20,408 nt of DNA, taken from positions 1-20,408 of the forward strand of contig DIVG01000046.1 in NCBI GenBank assembly GCA_002422425.1. The letters run 5' to 3'. This DNA is from Akkermansiaceae bacterium UBA6138 (GTDB lineage Bacteria; Verrucomicrobiota; Verrucomicrobiia; Verrucomicrobiales; DEV007). Each line of letters begins with the position of its first letter. The first letter of the stretch is position 1. The notes under the pieces are model-generated. The model worked only from the letters and a program-made list of their open reading frames with translations. It made no database searches and was not told the DNA's origin. Positions 1-5,807 of this stretch are shown here, piece by piece. Made by a program: the position numbers and the translations under genes.

Positions 1-113
1 TTGGCGGCCGGTTTGGCGGCCGGTTCGGCCGGAGCGGGCTTATCCTGTGCGATCGCCGCAGTCGTCATGGCGACGAGAGAAGTGAAAAAGAGAGGAAGAA
101 AGAAATGTTTCAT
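1..113 (-). CDS. Exported protein, N-terminal fragment (runs off the left edge)
   Basis: On the minus strand an ATG at 113-111 opens a frame with no stop up to the window edge, giving 37 residues. It begins MKHFFLPLFFTSLVAMTTAA followed by IAQDK: a short basic n-region, a hydrophobic core and an AxA-like cleavage site, so a Sec signal peptide ending near residue 22. After it the chain turns Pro/Ala/Glu/Lys-rich, with PAAK-type repeats that make the DNA at 1-30 a direct repeat. An upstream ATG at 121 hits a stop at once, so 113 is the natural start. The mature protein lies outside the window and its function is unknown. It is divergent from xylA, with about 270 bp between the two starts. Confidence 0.6.
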   Translation of the reverse strand, partial: MKHFFLPLFFTSLVAMTTAAIAQDKPAPAEPAAKPAA

Positions 114-386
114 GGCTTCATGCTTTGCCGGATCACGGGAAAACAGAAGCGTAAAATGGCGGGAAAGAGGGACGTGATGACGCGGAAAATGGGCTTCAAG
201 ACGGGTGGGAAGGAAAACAATGGAGAGGCGGTTTTGAGTTCCGGGCGACCGGCGTGCTTCTTCCCGGTCACGGACTTCGGCGGTGTTTTCGGGAGAGCCG
301 GGTGAGTGGAAGTGTGTTTTCGGGCGCCGTCCCCGGGCGCTACTTTCCCCTTGATCTTATCGGCGGGTCTGGAAAACTCTCCCCCT

Positions 387-1700
387 ATGAGTGAAGAATT
401 TTTCCCGGGCATACCCAAGATCGGTTTCGAAGGCCCCGCCTCGCGCAATCCGCTTTCTTTCAAGCATTACAATGCGGAGGAACTCGTGGGTGACAAGACG
501 ATGAAGGACCACCTGCGTTTCGCCTGCGCCTACTGGCACACGATGCGGAACGGTCTTGGCGATCCCTTCGGCGAAGCGACGGCGGACCGTCCCTGGGATG
601 ACGGCTCGAACTCGGTCGCCAATGCGCAGAAGCGCGTCTGGGCGATGTTCGAATTCATGCAGAAGATCGGGATCGACTACTATTGCTTCCACGATCGCGA
701 CGTCGCGCCCGAGATGGGCGATCTCCAGGCCTCGAACGACGCCCTCGACGCCGTCGCCGACGAGCTCGAAAAAGCGCAAAAGGCCACGGGCATCAAGCTG
801 CTCTGGGGCACGGCCTGCCTTTTCTCGCACAAGCGTTACAACCAGGGCGCAGGCACCTCGCCTTACGCCGATGTCTTTGCCTACGGTGCCGCCCAGGTTA
901 AAAAGGCGCTCGAGGTGACGCACCGCCTCGGCGGGGAAGGTTACGTCTTCTGGGGCGGTCGCGAGGGTTACGCGACGCTCTACAACACGGACATGAAGCG
1001 CGAGCTCAATCACCTCGCGGCCCTGTTGAAAATGGCGGTGGCGCACAAGAAGAAGATTGGTTTTAAAGGTGACTTTTTCATCGAACCGAAGCCCCGGGAA
1101 CCCTCGACCCACCAGTATGACTCGGACTCGGCGGCATGTCTGAACTTCCTGCGCGAGCATGACCTCATGGGCGAGCTGAAGCTCAACATCGAGACGAATC
1201 ACGCGACCCTCGCCGGTCACACGATGATGCACGAGCTCGAAGTGGCGATGGCGGCCGATGCGCTGGGCTCGATTGATGCGAACACGGGCGACGAGCTTAT
1301 CGGCTGGGACACGGACCAGTTCCCCACGGATATTTACCTCACGACCCAGATCATGCTCTGCGTCCTTCGCATGGGAGGCTTCACTTCGGGGGGGCTCAAC
1401 TTTGATGCGAAGTGCCGTCGCGAGAGCTTCGAGCCGGTCGATCTTTTCCACGCCCACATCGGCGGGATGGACGCCTTCGCCCGCGGCCTCAAGATCGCTC
1501 ACGCGATCATCGCCGACGGTCGTCTCGATGCCTTCAAAAAAGAGCGCTACAGCTCTTTTGACTCGGGTATCGGCGCGAAGATCGAATCCGGCGAAGTCGG
1601 TCTCGAAGAACTCTCCGCCTACGCCCTCACCAACGACGAACCGGAGACCAAAAGCGGTCGTCAGGAGATGATCGAGAATCTGATCAATGATTTTATTTGA
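387..1700 (+). CDS. xylA: Xylose isomerase
   Basis: Cytoplasmic metal-dependent TIM-barrel enzyme that interconverts D-xylose and D-xylulose, and often glucose and fructose. The ATG at 387 gives 437 residues, the usual length of class II XylA. A GTG at 306 would add 27 unconserved residues and is rejected. Hallmarks: catalytic His102 and Asp105 in CFHDRD, metal ligand Glu233 and Lys235 in FFIEPKP, Glu269 and His272 in NIETNHATLAGH, Asp297, and Asp308/Asp310 in GWDTDQFP. These lie one residue from the Escherichia coli numbering. No xylulokinase (xylB) or xylose transporter is adjacent; the next gene is an unrelated membrane protease. There is no Shine-Dalgarno sequence, only CTCTCCCCCT directly before the ATG. 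The identification is secure. Confidence 0.97.
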   Translation: MSEEFFPGIPKIGFEGPASRNPLSFKHYNAEELVGDKTMKDHLRFACAYWHTMRNGLGDPFGEATADRPWDDGSNSVANAQKRVWAMFEFMQKIGIDYYCFHDRDVAPEMGDLQASNDALDAVADELEKAQKATGIKLLWGTACLFSHKRYNQGAGTSPYADVFAYGAAQVKKALEVTHRLGGEGYVFWGGREGYATLYNTDMKRELNHLAALLKMAVAHKKKIGFKGDFFIEPKPREPSTHQYDSDSAACLNFLREHDLMGELKLNIETNHATLAGHTMMHELEVAMAADALGSIDANTGDELIGWDTDQFPTDIYLTTQIMLCVLRMGGFTSGGLNFDAKCRRESFEPVDLFHAHIGGMDAFARGLKIAHAIIADGRLDAFKKERYSSFDSGIGAKIESGEVGLEELSAYALTNDEPETKSGRQEMIENLINDFI

Positions 1701-1703
1701 GGT

Positions 1704-1745
1704 CATGGGTCGTGGGTCGTGACTCGTGACTCGTGACTCGTGACC
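1704..1745 (+). repeat. Heptamer tandem repeat (six units)
   Basis: Six consecutive 7-bp units run from four bases after the xylA stop to just before the next gene: CATGGGT, CGTGGGT, then CGTGACT three times and CGTGACC. The consensus is CGTGRST. The array is not in an open coding frame of either neighbour and fills nearly the whole 55-bp gap. Seven-base short tandem repeats are known in other bacterial genomes as intergenic elements. No function is assigned here. Confidence 0.85.
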
Positions 1746-1755
1746 CTTTCCCCCA

Positions 1756-2400
1756 ATGCTCTCCTTTCGCCTCTTCGGTTTCCCCGTGAACGTCCATTGG
1801 ATGTTCTGGCTGCTTTGTCTCTTCCTGGGGATGCGGTATCTGGAGCAGGATGGTCCGGAGGGTATCGGGCGGTTCGTGATCATGACGGCGGTGGTCTTCT
1901 GCTCCATCATCTGGCACGAGCTCGGGCATGCCTGGGCGAGGAAAAAATACGGCGCGCCCTATTCGGACATCTCGTTGCACGGCATGGGCGGTCTCTGTTC
2001 GGGGCCGGGGCGCTTCACGCGGGGGGAGTCGGTCATCATCGCGGCGGCAGGGCCTGGCGCGAGCCTGCTCCTCGGGGCGGCGACTTTTCTGCTCGTTTTC
2101 ACTCCGGGTGAGGGGGATCCGTGGGTCGGGTTTTTCATCGGGCAGATGCTCTGGGTAAATGTGGGCTGGGCGATCATGAATCTGCTCCCCATCCTGCCGC
2201 TCGACGGAGGACACATCATGCAGGGCTTGCTCCCGGCGAAATACGCCCATCTCGCCCCCCGGATCGGTTTTGTCCTCGCCTTGACCGTTGCGATCGCGGG
2301 GCTGCTTTGGCTTAACAGCCTTTTCCTCGCCGTGCTCTTCGGCTTCTTCGCCTACACGAACTGGCAGATGAGCCAGGACCAACGTGGCGCCTTCCGTTGA
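1756..2400 (+). CDS. Site-2-protease-like M50 membrane metalloprotease
   Basis: Predicted polytopic inner-membrane zinc protease of 214 residues, of the short SpoIVFB/FtsH-associated M50 type. The zinc motif HELGH lies at residues 54-58 inside a hydrophobic helix, and the third ligand is supplied by NLLPILPLDGGH (Asn142, Asp150), the M50 NPxPxLDG-like signature with Leu-Leu replacing the usual spacing. Other hydrophobic segments lie near residues 12-27, 92-116, 122-145 and 169-201. The family cleaves substrates within the membrane, and many members process anti-sigma factors, but no sigma or anti-sigma gene is nearby, so the substrate is unknown. There is no PDZ or CBS domain. The start follows a CCCCCA tract without a Shine-Dalgarno sequence. 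A bicistron with xylA is possible given the 55-bp gap, but the tandem repeat lies between them. Confidence 0.85.
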   Translation: MLSFRLFGFPVNVHWMFWLLCLFLGMRYLEQDGPEGIGRFVIMTAVVFCSIIWHELGHAWARKKYGAPYSDISLHGMGGLCSGPGRFTRGESVIIAAAGPGASLLLGAATFLLVFTPGEGDPWVGFFIGQMLWVNVGWAIMNLLPILPLDGGHIMQGLLPAKYAHLAPRIGFVLALTVAIAGLLWLNSLFLAVLFGFFAYTNWQMSQDQRGAFR

Positions 2401-2873
2401 TAGAGCCGCCTGGGCATACGGCCCATCGCTTCGGTTCTTTCAGGCCTGAACCTTTGTATCGGCGGGGTTCTTTCAAAGGGTTTCAGGCGTGCCCGGGGAG
2501 GTTTAGCCTGACAAATTCGGTGACGTCGTTTTTATGACACGACGCGGAATTGTTATCACGCTCAGGTGGTGTAAGTTAAGCTCAGCCTCAAAGGGGGCGG
2601 GATTCGGCAATTTGTCGGCCGGAGGTGCCGGGATGGCGGTCACCCGGGGGTAACCGCCCCGGGGCACGGTCGGGGAACCGCCCGGTCGAACGAAACATTC
2701 AGCGGGAATTTGAAACCACGCCTGTCGGCTGTCGCCTCGGGACGGACGGCTTTTCCCGGGATCAAGGTGTCTTGAGCCGGAACGATCAGGGAGTGAATGA
2801 GCGCACGATAAGACAACACGATTGGCCGCCTGCACCGGCGCGGACCATAAGACTTCCTTTTTCTCATCCCCCA
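2401..2873. other. Gene-poor intergenic stretch
   Basis: About 470 bp between the protease gene and the next coding start show no convincing gene. Frames on both strands are Arg/Pro/Gly-rich without family features and start at weak codons. Visible structure: a 12-bp perfect palindrome TTCAGGCCTGAA at 2439-2450, a small hairpin CGTCGT/ACGACG at 2524-2544, and a strong hairpin at 2625-2667. A loose promoter-like pair (TTGTTA, 16 bp, TAAGTT) lies around 2549-2576, but its position is poor evidence by itself. I see no tRNA and no repeat array. Confidence 0.5.
2625..2667. other. Strong stem-loop without U-tract
   Basis: The outer stem GTGCC/GGCAC (2625-2629 with 2663-2667) encloses an inner stem GGCGGT/ACCGCC (2635-2640 with 2653-2658), one mismatch, ACC/GGT and a CGGG loop, giving about 14 pairs. 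A second small hairpin, CGGT/ACCG, follows directly at 2667-2680. No T-run follows on either strand, so it is not a standard intrinsic terminator. It could be a repeat unit, an RNA element or chance in GC-rich DNA. Confidence 0.45.
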
Positions 2874-3044
2874 ATGAATCCCGCTGCCCACTACGCGCTG
2901 CTGATGGCTCTCGTGAGAATTACCCGGTTTTGGCCGGAGCCCCACCCGATTGAGTCGGGCCTGGAACTCGGGATTTTCTCGCCTGTCATTCGTGACCTCA
3001 TCGAAGAATCCGGGGACTGCGGCGGGCATTGGCTTACTTCCTGA
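2874..3044 (+). CDS. Small hypothetical protein, probably the 5' part of a frameshifted gene
   Basis: The frame of 56 residues begins MNPAAHYALLMALVRITRFW. I recognise no family. Codon use (frequent C/G third positions, few rare codons) resembles the neighbouring genes, and the ATG sits directly after CATCCCCCA, the same context as the confident protease start at 1756, which supports a true start. The frame ends in HWLTS, and that tail looks spurious: one added G in the GGG run at 3024-3026 would join it smoothly to the next frame, giving about 136 residues. It could instead be a genuine short protein overlapping its downstream neighbour by 16 bases. Function unknown. Confidence 0.4.
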   Translation: MNPAAHYALLMALVRITRFWPEPHPIESGLELGIFSPVIRDLIEESGDCGGHWLTS

Positions 3045-3283
3045 TCGTGGCCGTCCGAACAGAGGTCCTGCTGCGCGATTCCGTGCAGGGGAGTATGACG
3101 GATACCGAACTGGCACGCACGGCCGCGGAATTCATCATCAATGGAGAAATCCTGCGTCTCAATAAGCGGGTCCCAAAGAATTTGAAGAAAGTAGAGGCCC
3201 TTCTGGACCTCGGTGATTTCGATCTGGTTCAGACGCTTCTCTGGTCCGATCGGCCCGGACGGCGCACCGCCGAAGCGCCCTGA
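3029..3283 (+). CDS. Small hypothetical protein, probably the 3' part of a frameshifted gene
   Basis: The frame is open from 2996. A TTG at 3029 gives 84 residues; an ATG at 3095 after CAGGGGAGT gives 62. The chain contains LAYFLIVAVRTEVLLRD and then a charged part with TDTELARTAAEF and VEALLDLGDFDLVQTLLW, likely helical. I recognise no family. The Shine-Dalgarno-like GGGGAG is only one base from the 3095 ATG, which is too close to be convincing. The best reading is the C-terminal part of the gene starting at 2874, broken by one missing base. It ends about 50 bp from the convergent M28 gene. Confidence 0.42.
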   Translation: MAYFLIVAVRTEVLLRDSVQGSMTDTELARTAAEFIINGEILRLNKRVPKNLKKVEALLDLGDFDLVQTLLWSDRPGRRTAEAP

Positions 3284-3297
3284 CCGGCATTCATTTA

Positions 3298-3319
3298 GAC
3301 TTCTTGCCGGCAAGGGGTC
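3298..3319. other. Dyad between convergent genes
   Basis: A perfect 12-bp palindrome CTTGCCGGCAAG (3303-3314) is flanked by GAC and GTC arms, so the dyad can be extended to 22 bp with G-U pairs. It lies between the small plus-strand gene and the stop of the minus-strand M28 gene, where a shared terminator would be expected. It has no U-tract and little loop, so a terminator role is uncertain. Confidence 0.3.
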
Positions 3320-3332
3320 TAGCCGACGCCAC

Positions 3333-4343
3333 TCATCGCACCACCGGGAGCAAATACTTCTCCACCAGCATCAGCGTGACCCGGCCCGAGATCCCGAGGC
3401 TCCCGGCGCTGAGTTTGTCCATCGTATCCGCCGGCGTGTGCCAGTGGGGGTAGTCGAAGTCGATCAGGTTAATCGTAGGGATTCCCGAAACGACGTTCAG
3501 CGGGATGTGATCGTCGATGATGTAATCGGGACTGATGCCGACGTGGGAGCGCAGGTCGAGATCACCGGCGGCGGAGAGGAGATCGCGAGCCATGTGCTGG
3601 AGGGTGTCTTCAACGCGCTGGATGTCGACGAGGTAACCGTCTTCCTGCGCCCTGGCGAGGTCCCGCAGCGACGAGCGGGGGATGAGGACACCGGCGCGAA
3701 TGTTGAGGTCGGCGTCGCCGACCATGTCGAGAAGGACTCCCCAGCGCGGCCTGTCTTTCTCCTTTTCGAGGAGGATCTGGGCGGCGTAGTGTTTGCTGCC
3801 GTAGAGCCCGTCGGTCGCGGTGATGTTGGTGCCGAAGGCCTCTTCGCCGTCGAAGAAAACGAGCTCCAGCGCTGAGGCGGCGGCAGGGCGCTCCGCGAGG
3901 ACACGGGCGAGTTCGATGAGTAGTCCGGTGCTGGAACCGGCGTCGTTGGCCCCGACGAATGCAAAATTGTCGTAAGCCTTCGTGTCGTAGTGCGAGCAGA
4001 GTAGGCCGGTCACTTTTCCCTCCCAGGCGGCATCGCCGAAGCGGGCGCGCAGGTTCGTGAATTCGACCTGACCTTTGGGTGTCTTTGCGGTGAAAGTCTG
4101 GCGGCGAGTGACCCAGCCGAGCGCGGCGAATTCCTGCTCGAGATAGTGGCGGGATTTTTCGAGGGCCGTGGAACCGGCGGGGCGCGGCCCGAAATCGACG
4201 AGGGCGGCGACATGGGCGAGGGCTTTCTCTCCGGAGACTTTTGAGTGGAGCGGGTCCGACTCGTCAAAGCTCACGACCGCTTCGGCGCAGCCGGAGAGGA
4301 AAAGACCCGCCGCGATGAAGAGAGAGAGAAAAGGGGCCTTCAT
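3333..4343 (-). CDS. M28-family lipoprotein, glutaminyl-peptide cyclotransferase-like
   Basis: Predicted envelope lipoprotein of 336 residues: signal peptide with lipobox LSGC (Cys19), then an M28 zinc-hydrolase fold. Motifs follow glutaminyl cyclases (which convert N-terminal Gln to pyroglutamate) more closely than aminopeptidases: SHYDTK (118-122), ANDAGSSTG with ligand Asp134, FFDGEEAF with Glu167/Glu168, DMVGDAD at 206-212, DDHIP near 277-281, and PHWHTPADTMDKL with ligand His302. The pairing of FFDGEEAF, DDHIP and WHT...D is typical of glutaminyl cyclases as I know the family. A single-zinc cyclase is therefore more likely than a two-zinc peptidase, but an aminopeptidase cannot be excluded. 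It starts 9 bp after the parB stop, so it is likely cotranscribed with parB, though the functions look unrelated. Confidence 0.85.
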   Translation of the reverse strand: MKAPFLSLFIAAGLFLSGCAEAVVSFDESDPLHSKVSGEKALAHVAALVDFGPRPAGSTALEKSRHYLEQEFAALGWVTRRQTFTAKTPKGQVEFTNLRARFGDAAWEGKVTGLLCSHYDTKAYDNFAFVGANDAGSSTGLLIELARVLAERPAAASALELVFFDGEEAFGTNITATDGLYGSKHYAAQILLEKEKDRPRWGVLLDMVGDADLNIRAGVLIPRSSLRDLARAQEDGYLVDIQRVEDTLQHMARDLLSAAGDLDLRSHVGISPDYIIDDHIPLNVVSGIPTINLIDFDYPHWHTPADTMDKLSAGSLGISGRVTLMLVEKYLLPVVR

Positions 4344-4352
4344 CTGCGGGAT

Positions 4353-5276
4353 TTAGTCCGGACTTACGCCCATGAGCTCAAGGATGCGTCCGAGGTCTTC
4401 GTTGCCGTAATACTCGATCTCGATCTTGCCGCGCTTGTCCGTGTGCTGAATGGCCACGTTGGTGGCGTAGCGTCCGCGCAGCTGATCCTGAATCCGGCGG
4501 ATGTAGGATTCGGCTTGGGGCGAAAGTTTGGAGTTGGCGGTTTTTTTCGGCGCTGACGATTTTCCGTTGATCATGTCCGAGACGAGCTTTTCGGTGTCGC
4601 GGACGTTGAGCTTTTTCCTGACCACCATGTCGGCGAGGAGGCGCTGCTCGGCTTTGGTTTTGAGACCGAGGATGGCCTTGGCATGGCCCGAGCTGAGCAT
4701 GCGGCGGGAGACGAGCGTCTGGACTTCGGGGTCAAGGTCGAGCAGGCGCATCACGTTGGAGACGGTGGCTCGATTTTTGCCGACGCGCTGGGCGATCTCC
4801 TCCTGCTTCAGTCCGAACTCGCGGGAAAGGCGGGAGTAGGCTTCGGCCTCTTCGAGCGGGTCGAGGTCCTCCCGCTGCAGGTTCTCGATCAGGGCCATTT
4901 CGAGGACGTCCTGATCGGATGCCTCGCGGAGGATCACGGGAACCTCGGAGAGCTTCAGCAGGGTCGAGGCGCGCCAGCGGCGTTCCCCCGCGATGAGTTC
5001 ATACTTGCCGTTAACCGGCCGCACGATGAGCGGCTGGATGACGCCGTGCTCGCGGATCGATTCGACCAGCTCGTTGAGGTGCTCGTCGTTGAAGCGCTTC
5101 CGCGGCTGCAGGGGCGAGGGGACGACCTGATCGAGGGTGACGCGGAGGACGCGCTCTCCCGTGGAGGGGTCGGACTCGGAGGTTTTGTCACTGCGCAGAG
5201 GGACCTGACCCGGTGCTTTGATCAGGGCATTGAGACCCCTTCCGAGGCCCTTTTTGGGTAATTTACTCTCGGGCAT
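4353..5276 (-). CDS. parB: Chromosome-partitioning protein ParB
   Basis: DNA-binding CTPase clamp that loads at parS sites and works with ParA and SMC in chromosome segregation. The 307 residues show the usual layout: N-terminal tail KKGLGRGLNALI (ParA-contact region, 8-19), ParB/Srx domain with QPRKRF (57-62), IREHGVIQPLIV (74-85) and the CTP-binding GERRWRA (97-103), then ALIENLQREDLDP (128-140), a helix-turn-helix near 155-180 (QEEIAQRVGKNRATVSNVMR), and a C-terminal dimerisation domain around 250-307. No parA is in the window; in many genomes it sits directly upstream, here replaced by a glutaredoxin-like gene. I saw no canonical parS palindrome. The start follows CCTCGCCCC, without a Shine-Dalgarno sequence. 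Confidence 0.96.
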   Translation of the reverse strand: MPESKLPKKGLGRGLNALIKAPGQVPLRSDKTSESDPSTGERVLRVTLDQVVPSPLQPRKRFNDEHLNELVESIREHGVIQPLIVRPVNGKYELIAGERRWRASTLLKLSEVPVILREASDQDVLEMALIENLQREDLDPLEEAEAYSRLSREFGLKQEEIAQRVGKNRATVSNVMRLLDLDPEVQTLVSRRMLSSGHAKAILGLKTKAEQRLLADMVVRKKLNVRDTEKLVSDMINGKSSAPKKTANSKLSPQAESYIRRIQDQLRGRYATNVAIQHTDKRGKIEIEYYGNEDLGRILELMGVSPD

Positions 5277-5312
5277 GGGGCGAGGGGGCGGAAAAACTCA
5301 GACCCGCTCGTC

Positions 5313-5696
5313 TCACCCGACGATGCGGACATTGGCACCGCCGGCCCCGCTGCCGAAGCGGGCGGCGGCGTCCATGGCGGCGTGCTGCTCGTCGGTGCAG
5401 GCGGAGTCAATCGGGGCGTCGGGCTGGGCCTCGCTTTTTTCGAGGAGCCCGCTTTTGGTGAGCCAGGACTCGACTTCCTCACCGCTGACATCGGCAAGCA
5501 TGGTGCCGTTAACGACGACACAGGGAGAGAGCGGCTGGCCGCTTTTTTGCTCCATCTCCCAGCGAAAGGCGGGGTTTTTGATGATGTCTTTTTCGACATA
5601 CTCGAGGCGGTATTTGCGGAAAACGGCGCGAACGCCTTCGCTCCAACCGCAGAATGTCTTCAGGTAAGCCGTAATCTCGATGTTTTCGTTAGCCAT
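5313..5696 (-). CDS. Glutaredoxin-like thioredoxin-fold protein (CGWS active site)
   Basis: Small cytoplasmic protein of 127 residues. The first 80 fit a glutaredoxin fold: beta strand IEITAYLKTF, then active site CGWS (Cys16 to Ser19), the helix GVRAVFRKYR, a second strand, and the cis-proline segment LSPCVVVNG (Pro58), followed by the SGEEVESWL helix. A single active-site cysteine points to monothiol chemistry or an iron-sulfur/glutathione adaptor role, but the sequence is not the CGFS signature of the classic monothiol class. An extra Cys59 directly follows the cis-proline. The last 45 residues are Ala/Gly-rich and not part of the fold. It lies 36 bp upstream of parB on the same strand, so it probably heads that transcript. 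Its partner is unknown. Confidence 0.75.
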   Translation of the reverse strand: MANENIEITAYLKTFCGWSEGVRAVFRKYRLEYVEKDIIKNPAFRWEMEQKSGQPLSPCVVVNGTMLADVSGEEVESWLTKSGLLEKSEAQPDAPIDSACTDEQHAAMDAAARFGSGAGGANVRIVG

Positions 5697-5766
5697 AATT
5701 CGGTGAGGTTAAAAGTCAGAACCAACCCATAAGCCAGCCGAAACTGATTCGCAAATACGATTGCGC

Positions 5767-5807
5767 CCCCCGATTCCCCCGCAGGAGCGGAGGCGGGGAT
5801 CAGGGGG
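5767..5807 (-). terminator. Stem-loop over the stop codon of the PQQ propeller gene
   Basis: CCCCC (5767-5771) pairs with GGGGG (5803-5807) and CCCC/GGGG plus GC pairs continue inward past small bulges, about 14 pairs with a 10-base loop. The stop codon of the minus-strand gene (5800-5802) lies inside the stem. No U-run follows in the transcript direction, so it may stabilise the 3' end or act with Rho rather than be a standard intrinsic terminator. Confidence 0.45.

Noticed and set aside
387..1700. xylA as an EboE-type TIM-barrel partner of the EboD homologue
   Set aside because: All XylA catalytic and metal residues and the full class II length are present, and the genes are 15 kb apart.
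357..1910. 517-residue minus-strand frame opposite xylA
   Set aside because: It is the antisense shadow of a certain gene in GC-rich DNA, has no family motif, and runs through the tandem repeat into the next gene.
2503..2874. 123-residue minus-strand frame in the gene-poor gap
   Set aside because: It starts at TTG, is Arg/Pro/Ser-rich without motifs, crosses the strong hairpin, and its start overlaps the better plus-strand start at 2874.
4353..5276. Possible parS site near parB
   Set aside because: I looked for TGTTTCACGTGAAACA and close forms and found only partial matches (for example GTTTCACG near 8314), which are not palindromic.
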